Assembly (NCBI GenBank): GCA_022747635.1
Contig: JAKTNV010000001.1
Span: 37,353,351-37,417,350 of the forward strand
From: Hetaerina americana
Lineage: Eukaryota; Arthropoda; Insecta; Odonata; Calopterygidae
Length of the DNA: 64,000 nt
Direction of reading: 5' to 3'
Numbering within the stretch: position 1 is the first letter of the stretch; each line of letters starts with the position of its first letter. Positions 38,761-49,311 of the stretch are shown here, in pieces. Below the pieces are notes generated by a model that was not told the origin of the DNA, did not search any database, and saw only the letters and a program-made list of their open reading frames with translations. Both the position numbers and the translations under genes were made by a program.

Positions 38761-38903
38761 TCGAACCTCACGGGTGATAAGAAATGGGATGTCCATCAAT
38801 GTATATCACAAAGTCGGCACATCGAAACTTTGGAAGGATTCAATTTACATCACTCGGCCCCTTGCCCACAAGGGCGACGGGGATTTACGTAGCGGACATC
38901 GTA

Positions 38904-38936
38904 CGAGGGTCATCCGGAAAGTAGTACCCGTTCGTG
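38904..38936. repeat. Mariner terminal inverted repeat, copy 1
   Basis: 33 bp, an exact reverse complement of 39624-39656. It is preceded by the TA target duplication at 38902-38903. This end lies downstream of the transposase remnant. Confidence 0.93.
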
Positions 38937-39002
38937 AAATAAAGACACAAAAGTAAATATTAACAAACATAAAAAATTTTATTTGAAAGAGGATACTTTA
39001 AA

Positions 39003-39112
39003 CTACTTCTCAACATAATCTCCAAGCAAATTAAGGCATTTGTCATAACGTGTGACAAGTTTCTGTATTCCTGCTGCATAGTCCTTCGCCGCCAGCTCAT
39101 TGAGATACGCGA
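39003..39112 (-). pseudogene. Mariner transposase C-terminal fragment
   Basis: The minus-strand frame gives YLNELAAKDYAAGIQKLV and ends YDKCLN...GDYVEK followed by a stop. This matches the last ~35 residues of mariner transposases (KDYADGIQKL..RYDKCL...GDYVEK). It is out of frame with the N-terminal part at 39097-39495, so it would not be translated from the same start. The join marks the internal deletion that removed the catalytic domain. Confidence 0.85.
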
Positions 39113-39495
39113 GGGACCCATCTTGCACAAATTTTTGCATAATGCAGATGGTGTTTAACAATTTCATGAACAATTGTTCGAGAAACATTGGGAAAATGCT
39201 CACAGATGTCATCAATTGTGACGCGCCGATCGTTCCTCACGAATTCGTCAACTGAGCTCACCAGTTGGTCTGTAATGACAGACGGTCTCTCCGAACGCTC
39301 ATCGTCGTGTGTGTTCCCCCTCCCCATGTTGAAGTTGCGACACCACCGCCGAACAGACGACTCGTCCATTACATTGTCTCCATACACCTCCTTTAATTGG
39401 CGATGAATATCACATGGGCGAACGTTTCTTGCATTGAGGAATTTAATCACTGCCCTCACTTCACAACTGGCGGCGTTCTCAATTTTTTTAAACAT
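39097..39495 (-). pseudogene. Mariner transposase, N-terminal DNA-binding part only
   Basis: 132 codons from the ATG at 39493-39495, the first ATG in the frame. The protein begins MFKKIENAASCEVRAVIKFL, then IHRQLKEVYGDN and SSVRRWCRNFNMGR: the first helix-turn-helix of mariner transposases (roughly residues 8-55). The second, paired-like region with VTIDDICEHFPNVSRTIVHE spans about 90-115. A WVPR segment (residues 126-129) corresponds to the conserved WVPHEL linker of the family, after which the frame ends. Mariner transposases are about 345 residues; the whole catalytic DDD domain is absent. A product would bind terminal repeats at most, and could in principle act as a repressor of related elements, which is inference only. 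The DNA-binding part has no stops, consistent with recent origin. Confidence 0.9.
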
Positions 39496-39623
39496 TGTAA
39501 ACAATCACAGAAACAACACAGGCAATGCTAGCGTCACGCAACTTGGCTCAGAGAAGGCAGACAAGCCACTGAAGCTATCTGACCTCGTCCAGCGGCTACT
39601 CGCGTCGTCAGCACTTCATGCGG

Positions 39624-39656
39624 CACGAACGGGTACTACTTTCCGGATGACCCTCG
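39624..39656. repeat. Mariner terminal inverted repeat, copy 2
   Basis: 33 bp, an exact reverse complement of 38904-38936, followed by TA at 39657-39658. The 129 bp between this repeat and the transposase ATG (39495) is the normal position of the mariner 5' untranslated region. Confidence 0.93.
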
Positions 39657-39658
39657 TA

Positions 39659-42056
39659 CATTGGCTTCCCAGGCCGATCGTATTGCAGATGCGGGGGAAG
39701 AGGCCGGCCCTTCCGCTCGGCATTCCTCTGTCCGCTTGAGAGTCAGGAGAGGAGCACTTCAAGTACACTCAATCATTCGACGGAACGTCGGCCCTTCGTC
39801 CCTCCTCTTGGTGCTTTTTCCCTGGAGAGGATGCATGATCCCTAGCCGAGTTCCTCTCAGCCTCGGATCGGACGCCCCAGCAATCACTTTTTGATCTCGA
39901 GAGAGCGCGAGCGTATTTTTTTCCGTTAAAACTGATATCATGTGTGAAGTGTTTCGTACGGGCCAAATATTTCTCCCAGAAACAAAAAATAGGTTTTGCT
40001 AAATACGCGAAATTTTTGTGCGCTACCGATGACCGTTTGCCAAGCTTATGTTTTCAATACTTCGACCCATGAGTGAGACGTGTTACTAGCATGTCTTAGG
40101 AACGCTATATGATGTCTATATATACACACTGCTGGATATTTAATAAACTTACAATTAATTAAAACAACTTTATTGCTTCCGAAGGCTCGAGAAGCCACGT
40201 ATCTAGGGGCTATAGTCATGTTTTTACGTAGTGTATAATGGTATTTCAATCGATATTTATGTGTTTAATTAAAAACACCACACAATAACGCAATACTTAC
40301 AAGCAAGGGTATCTAAAACTAACATATTGAGGCAACTAAGAGAAAAAATAACCAATAAGGCGCACAACGTTTTGATCAACGAGGAAAAAGAGGGCTGAAT
40401 CCGGAATTGAAGAAACAATGTCTACTTAAGTTTCTGGATTAATAACCTCGTGGATTTTCTAATTTTTGGTCTCTATTTTTTATTATTTGGAATGGTAACC
40501 GGAATCAGCTGAGGTATTATTTAAAGGAATTTTTACTTACGTAGATTAAGCACAAAAGCTTAAACAAATCATCTGTACCGACCAACAAACGTAGAGGAGG
40601 GGTACTAATCAGAGGTCCATTCTTTCTTCAAGGATCATAAGTACTACCATCGCCCTTGTGGTTGGTTTGATGGGTTAGGATAGAGGCCTCCTTTTACCAC
40701 ATACAATGGCGTCTCTGAGGTCCCTAATTTGGGGCGAAGGAATCAATTCATAACCCTGTTCGCTAGCGGTTTCTTAGGAAGATCTCGTGCCCAAAACGTC
40801 TCAAGGATCGGGTGCAATTGGGAATAAACTGAGCTACATCCCGGACCCGGTTTGAACTCGGAAGCCACGATACACTTCAGGTTTATCAAATATTCTCAAT
40901 CGATATGCGGGATAAATACTTGTTATCAACACGAGAAAATAGTTTTTTTTACACGTTACAGTTTACATACGCTTATACACGTTAGGATAATACATTGATT
41001 AATCGTTTCCTGAAATGGAAGGTACTTCGAGGAAAAAGCAGTGAATCCATTTCTCAAGACGAGAGAGAAGACAAAGGACCTATGGGTATCAGCTCGCATG
41101 GAAAACTGAGCAAAAACAGGACATTCAGATTCTGACGCCAAATAATAAGCTAGGCGATCAAGAAGAGGACCCTCCTGTCATTTTTACAAATAGCCCCACC
41201 TTTTATTGACAATGCCGCTCGGCAGCATTCGATCTACGTTGCCGATTGGAGTACTCGCGCTTGTCCACCTGGGATGTTCACATTCATCATCCATGATCAC
41301 TGATATGCATTTCTCGACGCAGCCGTGAGCCTAAAAATCAAATTTAAACGTCCCCACACTTGCCATCGAACGAAGGACACATTTTTTTCCTTTTTACCAA
41401 GAGTAAGTTTTTTACGAGCGCCATGGAAACCTCCCGACGCAAAGCCATAAAACCCGATGTATTTTTTCCTTTTCGGAGACCCGCGGTACATTTTCAGCGA
41501 ATCAAGAGCCTTTAGGATTGATTGGGGTGACATCACGAACCGGAAAGGGGGCCATGGATGGTGAAGCGCAGACAATAGGCGGCTCATGTTGCCACCGCCG
41601 TGCCGCTCCCCCAATCCCCTCTTCCCACCCCCACCATCTCCACCGCACATGAGGAAGAAAAGGCCAGCGGGTTGGCAGTGGGGATGTGACGGGGCGGCGT
41701 GCCGAAGGACGGGCCAGAGTAGGAATCAAAAAATGACGACCTCAACGACGCGATGAACGCGGATTATCACGGAAAATATCATTACAACTAGTTCATATTC
41801 CTGGAAGAAACTAAACTTCAATGATAATTAATCCGACATTAATACAAAGCGCCCTCTGGTACGAGTTGAAGAAATATAAGGAAGCCTTTCATTTGATTTG
41901 TTTAGGTACTTTCTTGGAGAAGTGATTTCTGAATCTCATTCATTCAAAAACATATTTTAGACAGGGAATTTAAAAATGGCTACAAGAGAATTGTCCCAAT
42001 TATTATTAAGTAATCAACCAGTTAAGGTAGGTTTTGGTTGGACACAACTACAAAAT
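39659..42056. other. No gene recognised
   Basis: GC-richer at the start, AT-rich to about 41200. A GC-rich patch at 41560-41730 has overlapping minus frames of 117 and 75 codons without a motif. Confidence 0.55.
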
Positions 42057-43560
42057 TTTGTGACTCCTAACAAAACACAATTCAGCAACCTACTCTATAT
42101 TAAGTCCCTATTCGTCTCTGTGTACTTCCTCCCTTCATTATATCCAACATCCCTATTCTGTTCCTGCCCTTTCCTTCTTTGCCTAGCATTCTCTCCTCCA
42201 ATACAGCCTTTAACATTCAACTGCCGATCAATACGCTACTCATCAATTTTTTCTGCCTCCTTATGATATCTCCCAACTAACCCCTCTCCTCCTCCACCAT
42301 ACCTAGTATTTCTTCACTTTTTTCCTTTCGATCCATTTCACCTTCTCCACACCCATATTTCAAAAGCCTCCAATCTACTTCTATCATCCTGCTTCAGTGA
42401 CCACGTTTCCGCGCTGTATATAACTATGCTCCATATCAACGTTTTAACGAGCCTTTTCTTAATATCCTTACTCAACCTCCCTGTCATCAACTCCCTCCTT
42501 GTGAAAGCTCTTTGCCTAGCGCAATTTTTCTCCTTATGTCCCTACTTCTTTGACCGTGTTGGTCCAAAACACTTCCGAGATACGTGAACTGTTCTACCTG
42601 CTCTAGTTTTTGCCCTACTAATGCTCGGCTTAGCCTTTGCCTTTCGGGAAAATCACAACACCTTTATTTTATTTATACTGATTATCATCCCATATCTATC
42701 GCGCTGAATTTGCAATTCACTGAACAATGCTTGCAAACCCCTTGGCTGACTGACAAACTAGAGCTTGGTCATCAGCAAACCTAACCGATTTTACGTATTC
42801 CCCTCCAACTTTCACTCCTACCTTCAGTTCTTCCCATGCCTCTTTAATCATTTCCTCCACATATACGTTGAATAACACCGGTGATAATATGAGGCAAATA
42901 CGTCCTCATTTTATTCTATATTCCTGATGGTCTGACGAGAGATTGGCAACTAATTTTTACGGCCATTGGAGTTTTCTTCCCCTTTCTTATTTAATTGAGA
43001 GGCCGTAGAGCTCATTATTTCTTGCTCTATATTCCTCTCAATAAGTGATATCTTTATTGCATTGGCATCGCGCGTGCCTTTCCCCTTCCTAAACCTAAAC
43101 TGGTCATCCCCTAAGTAATCATTTGCCTTGGTCTCCATCCTTTTGATGATGATCCTGAGAACAACTTTAGCTGCAAAATTATTATTTTGTAGTTCTCACA
43201 TGATGTAGCTTTTATATTTTTCGGAATAGGATCTAACATTGATCTCACAGATCTGAAGTCTTCCGGCCAGATTCCTTCCCCATAGATACTACGAATAAGT
43301 CCATCCTGTAGTCTCTTCCTCCCACATTTACCTAACCCTTTTAGTAGTTCCGCAGGTATTTTGTCTACTCCCACGGCTTTTTTTGATTTCATCTCCCTTA
43401 ATGCCCATTTTATCTCGTGGTCGAGTATGCTTGGACCTAAGCTATCTTCCTCTTAGTCATTTTCTCTTTCTATGTCTAACCTTGCCGGCCTAAATTCTTT
43501 ACCATAGAGTCCTATATATTCATTCCATCTCTCAGGGCAGGGAGGTGGGTGAATCATTGG
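42057..43560 (-). pseudogene. LINE reverse transcriptase, 5'-truncated and frameshifted
   Basis: Read on the minus strand from about 43560: a linker with ERWNEYIGLYGKEF, then ALREMKSKKAVGVDKIPAEL (about 43400-43345), the conserved start of the reverse transcriptase domain in this insect LINE type. GIWPEDFRS, ENYKII, DDQFRFRKGKGTRDA (about 43110-43070) and an intact FADD active-site motif at about 42765-42776 follow, then C-terminal sequence to about 42200. At least three frameshifts and several stops break the frame. The 3' end near 42057 aligns with that of the copy at 62987, sharing CAACCTA and GTGACTC words. No endonuclease is present 5' of 43560, as expected of 5'-truncated insertion. Confidence 0.82.
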
Positions 43561-44194
43561 TTTAACCCCTGCATGCTGGCTGGCTGTTGGCTTTGTGCAA
43601 AGACGCATTAGTTTAGATAGATATTTAGATATTTTAGAAGCCTGAAAGTCACCGCTAGGGTTTGTGGCAGGAGGTGAATACACACAAGACTAATTTTGAC
43701 CCGAATTTGACCCTCCCGCAGTCGGACAATGTTATTCTGATCACTTATCGTTCGTGGAAAAAATGACATCTTATCTATTGTACACTCAATCTCTCTAATT
43801 TTATTGACATGACCTCTCCTACCGTAGTATGATGGGGTTAATAATACATTTTCAACATCACTGCTTAAGAGACACCCTTCCAACTTATGCAAGAGATTTA
43901 ATCTGTAATTTGATCCGTAAGTTAATCTATGTAGAAGCAATTCCGAGAAGAACTAGAATATTGAATGTTGATAGGAGTTATAATGTCAGGCATGGGGGGA
44001 GAGGGTCAAGAAAGAAGACATTTTTGGCGTTAAAGAATTTCGGATTCAGAATTTATGCTATACAAGATTAAAGGAGATAAGTTTGATAAGAGCAACATGG
44101 ATAACATTGAAGTGTTTTTGCACAGGCAGTTAAAAAAGACAAAAAAACACAATAATATGTTCACAAGAATGTACTTGTAAAAGAGATAAAAGAG
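43561..44194. other. No gene recognised
   Basis: AT-rich sequence upstream of the 5'-truncated LINE. Two overlapping frames (43608-43940 minus, 43829-44071 plus) are unrecognised. Confidence 0.5.
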
Positions 44195-44340
44195 ATAGAA
44201 ACACGCAAGGGACAAACACAAAGTTAGAGGGGAAAGCGGAAGTGTGGGGATTCCAAACAGCAAAAAGCTTCCTTGGCTGGAACTTTGACGGACCTTCAAC
44301 TTGCCGGGCCGATGCTCTACTAATTAAGATATATAGGAAA
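44195..44340 (-). repeat. tRNA-derived SINE (inverted)
   Basis: On the minus strand, 44338-44316 reads as a tRNA A-box region (ATCTTAATTAGTAGAGCATC), and 44294-44276 as a degenerate B-box (GGTCCGTCAAAGTTCCAGCC) at correct spacing. A body starting AAGGAAGCTTTTTGCTGTTT follows. The damaged B-box and missing acceptor stem rule out a working tRNA. It differs from the SINEs at 6232 and 36350, so it is a third type. Confidence 0.55.
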
Positions 44341-45289
44341 CGTAATTACCACTGAATTCCGCATTGTTATGCAAACAAGTTCCACGATCTGATTTTTGTG
44401 TGATGATACACTTGCCGTTTTAGAAATTCACGAACTATTTTATGCATAATTTTTATCTCCGTGTACACTTCTCATCAAAAAGGAAAGCAGTAATTATGAG
44501 TCTGTGCACAACGTACGTGTACAAATATAAAAAGTTATAGGCTAATAAACAATAAAGCTGCTAATAACTAAGCAATTCAAGAAGATAGACTATACTGAAA
44601 AAATATGTAATACATTAGTTTACTTTAGTAAATAAAGTATGTGACGATAAATTTACATTTTGTTTATCAGTACATGGGAAAAGCAAGCCGGCACCCCTTT
44701 CTAAAACGCTCTACAGGCCTCTGAGGAACATTTATTATTTTCGTGTGACAAGCAGGTATGTTTTTAGTGTCCCATGAAAAACAAAACCTTTTTTCGGAAG
44801 TGAATGATCAAAATACGAGACGGAGCCCAATGTATCTAATTGTATGATCAGTAGTAGTATTGCTCCCCAGGCAACGAATTTACGTCCGCTCGCACATTGA
44901 TACATTTATAGATCTCGCAAACACAAGCGATACGAAAAGGATAATAAATCAGAAATGATACAAACTCGCGATATGATCGCTTTTTTTAGGGAAAAAGAAC
45001 CACGGCACGCACACCATCGAGGGACCCGCCCCATGGGACTGCAAAACGCCAATGCACTACGAATGCTGCTCGGGACTCAATCTTTTTTTCCATAAGCGCT
45101 TATCTAACTGGAGGCAATATACGCCCATTATCGCCCATGCATCGACCATTAAGGTCCGGATTGCTAATTGTGGGGCGATATCTCTGCGAGGCCACCTCGA
45201 ATCTTAGAGTGCGTTAAATATACCCACCTGTGCCCGCAAGGACTGTGATAACGTAAGGGTAAAACGACGATAAAACCCTAGTACTGAAC
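44341..45289. other. No gene recognised
   Basis: AT-rich, with no frame above 60 codons and no shared repeat noticed. Confidence 0.6.
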
Positions 45290-46500
45290 TACTAGGTAGT
45301 GGAGGGGGAACGGAAAAAAATTCCATTCCGCCAAACATTATTTTCTGCGTTCCTTTTTTATCTCTCTCTCAGCCACCTCTTACCGCCGACCCTTTTTTCT
45401 GGGCACCGCAAGGCGATGCTCGTTTGTCACCTTTCGACTCGTCCCGCCGTCACAGATAAGGGCCGTTTACAAGCCGCCTGCCCTCTCGAGCCGTGAGACG
45501 AGCTGGGGAAGACGGGGGTGAGGGGCGGGGGCGCGTAACATGCCGCAATGACTACCAGTGTTCCTCCCCTTTCCCTTCGCCCCCCCCCGCCCACTCACTC
45601 GCATCCCCGTCCGAACCACCCTCCACCCGCTTACACCTGCAAACCCCTATCCCCGCTCACTTTATGGAGGAACCCTACGCCGCCGCTGACTTGAGTAAAA
45701 AGGCCGTCTATGGGAGCCGTGGAGCGAAAGAAGAAAGAGAGAGATTCCATCTCCTCTCTCTTAAAGGGGCGAGAGAGGAAAGAATGTTTTCAACCTCCGC
45801 TCACTCTAACCCCCTCCAACACCTATCTCCGCCGGTCCATCTTCTCCGGAATCCCTTAATCACATGATGATATGCATATTAAGGGCCGTGTCTCAATTAA
45901 GGCGGGAATCGGTGGAGATTTCACTTTTTTCGTCCGCGTGTGCTTTTTTTTCACTCGCCTCCTCACCTCACTCCCCCTTCCCCTCCATCTCATCCCTCCG
46001 CCGACAATATAAAAAAAATCGGGAGGGCTGCCGATGTTTACACGACCCACGCGTTAACGATAAGGGAGCGCGCAGTGTCCGGGGGTGAACGAACCTTCCT
46101 CTCCCTCTCTCTAGCCCTAACTCGCGCACCCTTCCCCGAGACTTCGAACGCCGTTTCGATCCGACTGCCGAGGGAAGAGCCTCTCTCACTCTCCCAAGAA
46201 CCCTGAAAGGGGCGGCGGAGGGTCAGCAGTGGACTCGGGAGTGGAGAGGAAGTGGTGCGGACCCTTGGCTTCGGAGACGACTCGACGTCTCTCTCATCCT
46301 CCGTGCTCTACTCGCGGACGTGAAGGAGCGGGGCCGAGGAGGGCGGGCTGCTGGTTCGTGCTGAAGCAGGGGCTCGGGAGAAAGTTTTCATCCGGGGCCC
46401 CCTCGATCATAAAAACTTTCCCGTGCGACTCCGAGGGCACCATTCCAGGCGAGCGAGCCGCGTAGGACGAGCGCGCTCGTGGGCTCAATGAGCTCGCTCA
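45290..46500. other. GC-rich island, pyrimidine-skewed
   Basis: The plus strand is C+T-rich from 45340 to 46000 and CpG-rich throughout. Overlapping frames of 64-124 codons occur on both strands (for example 45493-45867 plus, 45940-46206 plus, 45968-46189 minus) with no domain. The island ends sharply at about 46500, giving way to AT-rich DNA. Confidence 0.55.
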
Positions 46501-49083
46501 ACGTTCGTGAGTCGAGATGGAGCGTCCACTCCTTAAAAATCCAGGTTCTGTTCTGAGCGCGATGGAGAATTCCCAGAGAATGTGCTTAGGATTGTGCCTT
46601 TTTTTATCCCTCGGTTCTGTTTTCAAAAGCTCACTTATTTTCGTATCCAAACTACGAAGCTAATCCCGCAAATTGTGCCCTTTCGAGAAGTCATTGCCTC
46701 GTGAATGCAAGTTTTCTAAGCGTGCTCGTTTTTCTTTCTTATATTCCGTTTGACGATTGGGAGAAAACTAGGAAAATCCTGAACTCGTTTTGTTCCGCGT
46801 AAATTGGAAAAATCTTCGTCGGCATGGATTTGTCGAATGACAGTTTTCATTTCGCGAATACATATATCATCGATGGATGGACACACAAGACAATAGACAA
46901 GTAAGTAGATTTTAATATGCTCTTAAACAATATATTTTAAACATTTTTGTATTTTCGACACTTTAAATTAACTGAGTATGTAATCTTATAAATTATTATT
47001 AAATGGAAAATCAAAAAATAGCCTTAACGAAGCTTACAAAATTTTGTTAATGTTCAACTAATTAAGCATTTACTGTTTCCATTTACTCCACAAGTGAGTA
47101 TCTGCACTCAGCAAAACTCCTCCGCCTAACTGTTACAGTCATTAAAATCTATTGGGAATTTATCCATCTGAATTAAACCAAGCTTAGATATCTGAATTCA
47201 GGTTTGAGCGGAGCTGTAGTGACATTTTAACAAATAAATGTGAAAAAATTACTCATAAGGGATTTCACTTGGAGAATTAAAGATGACTTTTGACAAAAGA
47301 TTTAATCTTTGAACATAAAAGCAATCTTCTTGTAAATTACCAACTTCGAAACCGGTTGCGAAGACTAAAAAAAATGATAGAAGTTCCATTTGGAATCTTA
47401 AATAAATGCCATTTAAATGAAATTTTCAGCATCTGTAATTTTGGTGCACTCTACTGAATGACCGATAAAAAAAAATTCTCGCCACGTTCTTTTCCATGAA
47501 AAGTCTTTTATTTTGAAAGCGAAAGTAAAGGGAGTTAAGCCATAATTAAAACTTAATTTCTACATCTCCACAAACAACTTTTTCAAAGAAATGTAGACCT
47601 ATAAACATGAAGCTTGACGAGACTCGTATAAAAACCGAAACCATGAGCTAAAAACTGAGTTACTCAAATAATTATTCAAAAATAAGCACTCACTGGTATC
47701 TACCGAACGATCCTGCGAAGTGTCGCGTGGCTTTGCTTTTGATGATAAATAATTATAATTTCAAGGAATCCTTTTTTGAATTTTTTTGAGACGCTTCTAA
47801 GGAAGTGATTCAATGTGCCCCAAGGAGTCTCAACGCACAGTTTGGGTAAAAAAAGTAGGCTCGAGGGTGCTGTGAGGACGCGTCGGTTTTGGCGCCAGTC
47901 ATTTCTATATCGGAGTCCATAATACCAAATCCCATAGGATGAACTGGGTGATCGATTGAGCTGCTTTTCACCTCCCGAGGAACACAAGGGCTTCCTCGGC
48001 GGTGACGATGAGAGAGGAAGAGGCGGGAGCACGACGGTTTTGGAGATGAGACGATGAGATATACCGCGGGAGACGGAAGGAGGAGATAATGGGCCACATT
48101 CATCACCGTGGGGGGGGGGAGGTTGGAAAGGGAGAGAGTGATGTTGAGAGGGACGCAAATGGAAACGGGATGGTTTCTAGCCGCGCACTTCTTTTTGTCT
48201 TTTCCTCAGCCTCACTCCATTGTCGCCCGTACTCCCCTCTGGGTACAGTTGAGGCGGGGGTTGTTAGCGAGGTACACTTCTATCACGCAGTGTGCTCATT
48301 CAAAGATCATCGCCTGGTTTCCCACTTTCCAATAGCCATTTACAACTGATAGAAAAATCGTAATTCGGAAATGGGGTTTCCTAATCAACACATTCTTTAA
48401 CGCATTTATTCCAGGGTGAAATTGTTTGCTAATTCTAATTATGAAAACTTTCCGGAACGATCGCTATGGAAAATTCATCCCGTAAGAAAATTCATTAGAA
48501 AATTATCATCTAAAAAAACTTGGGAAACGTAAATACCATCAATTTTTTTGAGATAATTTCTTGGAGAGCATCTTTCTCATGGAATCCCTGGATATTAAAT
48601 TATATGTGACCCTGACAAGAGAATAATTTTATATATATGAGCATTAACGAATATTTTCAACGCCTGTGCGCCTATTCGTGATGCTGAAATATCCAATACT
48701 TCTAGTGCCTATGAGTGTATAATTTGCTAAGGAATAAAACTTAAATATGATTAAAGATCCTCCGACTAACATTTCTCATTTCTCAAACCCCAGCAAATGC
48801 ATTGCACCCACAGCAGATTTACTTGGCTTGATGATGAGATGACAAAACGTGAGTGCGCTATCTCTCTTGAAAGGCCAATTTCTTATTTGAATCATATCGC
48901 TGAAGTACATTCATTTTAATGGCAAATTTAATTGGACATAACTTAGTTCTTAAGTACTTGATAAACTTACCAATCACTGACTGAATATTCTAATTAAGAA
49001 TACTCGACCTTTCTCGAATGAAAAAAAAACTTTTTCAAGCCGATAGCAACAGTTCGCACTCAAACCATCTCTTCAGAATGAAA
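46501..49083. other. No gene recognised
   Basis: AT-rich from 46500 to 47700 and from 48360. The middle (47800-48340) is mixed, with overlapping frames of up to 152 codons (47700-48158, minus) lacking any motif. Confidence 0.55.
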
Positions 49084-49125
49084 CGGGAGTGTGGGAGATA
49101 CGGGAGTGTGGGAGATACGAGAGTA
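49084..49125 (+). repeat. 17-bp tandem repeat, two perfect copies plus a partial
   Basis: CGGGAGTGTGGGAGATA occupies 49084-49100 and 49101-49117 without mismatch. A partial third copy follows (CGAGAGTA, 49118-49125). Confidence 0.95.
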
Positions 49126-49241
49126 CTCTTGGGGTTCTCGTGGTTACTTGGAATGGCAGCATGAAACGTTAAGTGCGGTTTACACTAGATGTTTCTTCTT
49201 TATTACCCATAAGAAAAAACCGTGACAATCGCAACTGACCT

Positions 49242-49311
49242 CATGAGCCAAAGCACAAAATGTATGTACATATAATACAGGTATAATGTACATGAGCCAA
49301 AGCACAAAATG
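49242..49311 (+). repeat. 21-bp exact direct repeat at 49-bp spacing
   Basis: CATGAGCCAAAGCACAAAAT plus a following G is found at 49242-49262 and 49291-49311. The 28 bp between them are AT-rich (TGTACATATAATACAGGT type). Confidence 0.95.

Larger units (their letters stand above)
38904..39656 (-). mobile_element. Mariner element, 753-bp internal-deletion derivative
   Basis: The terminal inverted repeats are perfect over 33 bp (38904-38936 and 39624-39656), starting CGAGGGTCATCCGGAAAGTA, and are flanked by the TA dinucleotide (38902-38903, 39657-39658) that mariner elements duplicate on insertion. Full-length mariners are about 1.3 kb, so roughly 500-550 bp is missing from the middle. Transposase remains lie on the minus strand. 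Identical ends imply a young insertion. It cannot encode its own mobility but could be moved by a complete relative. The empty site would join 38901 to 39659 with a single TA. Confidence 0.93.

Noticed and set aside
42957..42985. Similarity of the LINE segment at about 42960-42985 to the hairpin arm at 37326-37361
   Set aside because: About 24 of 27 bases match, but this is close to what a search of all pairs in AT-biased 64 kb could give; not enough to link the two.
44262..44338. A functional tRNA gene on the minus strand
   Set aside because: The B-box is degenerate and there is no acceptor pairing; downstream sequence resembles a SINE body.
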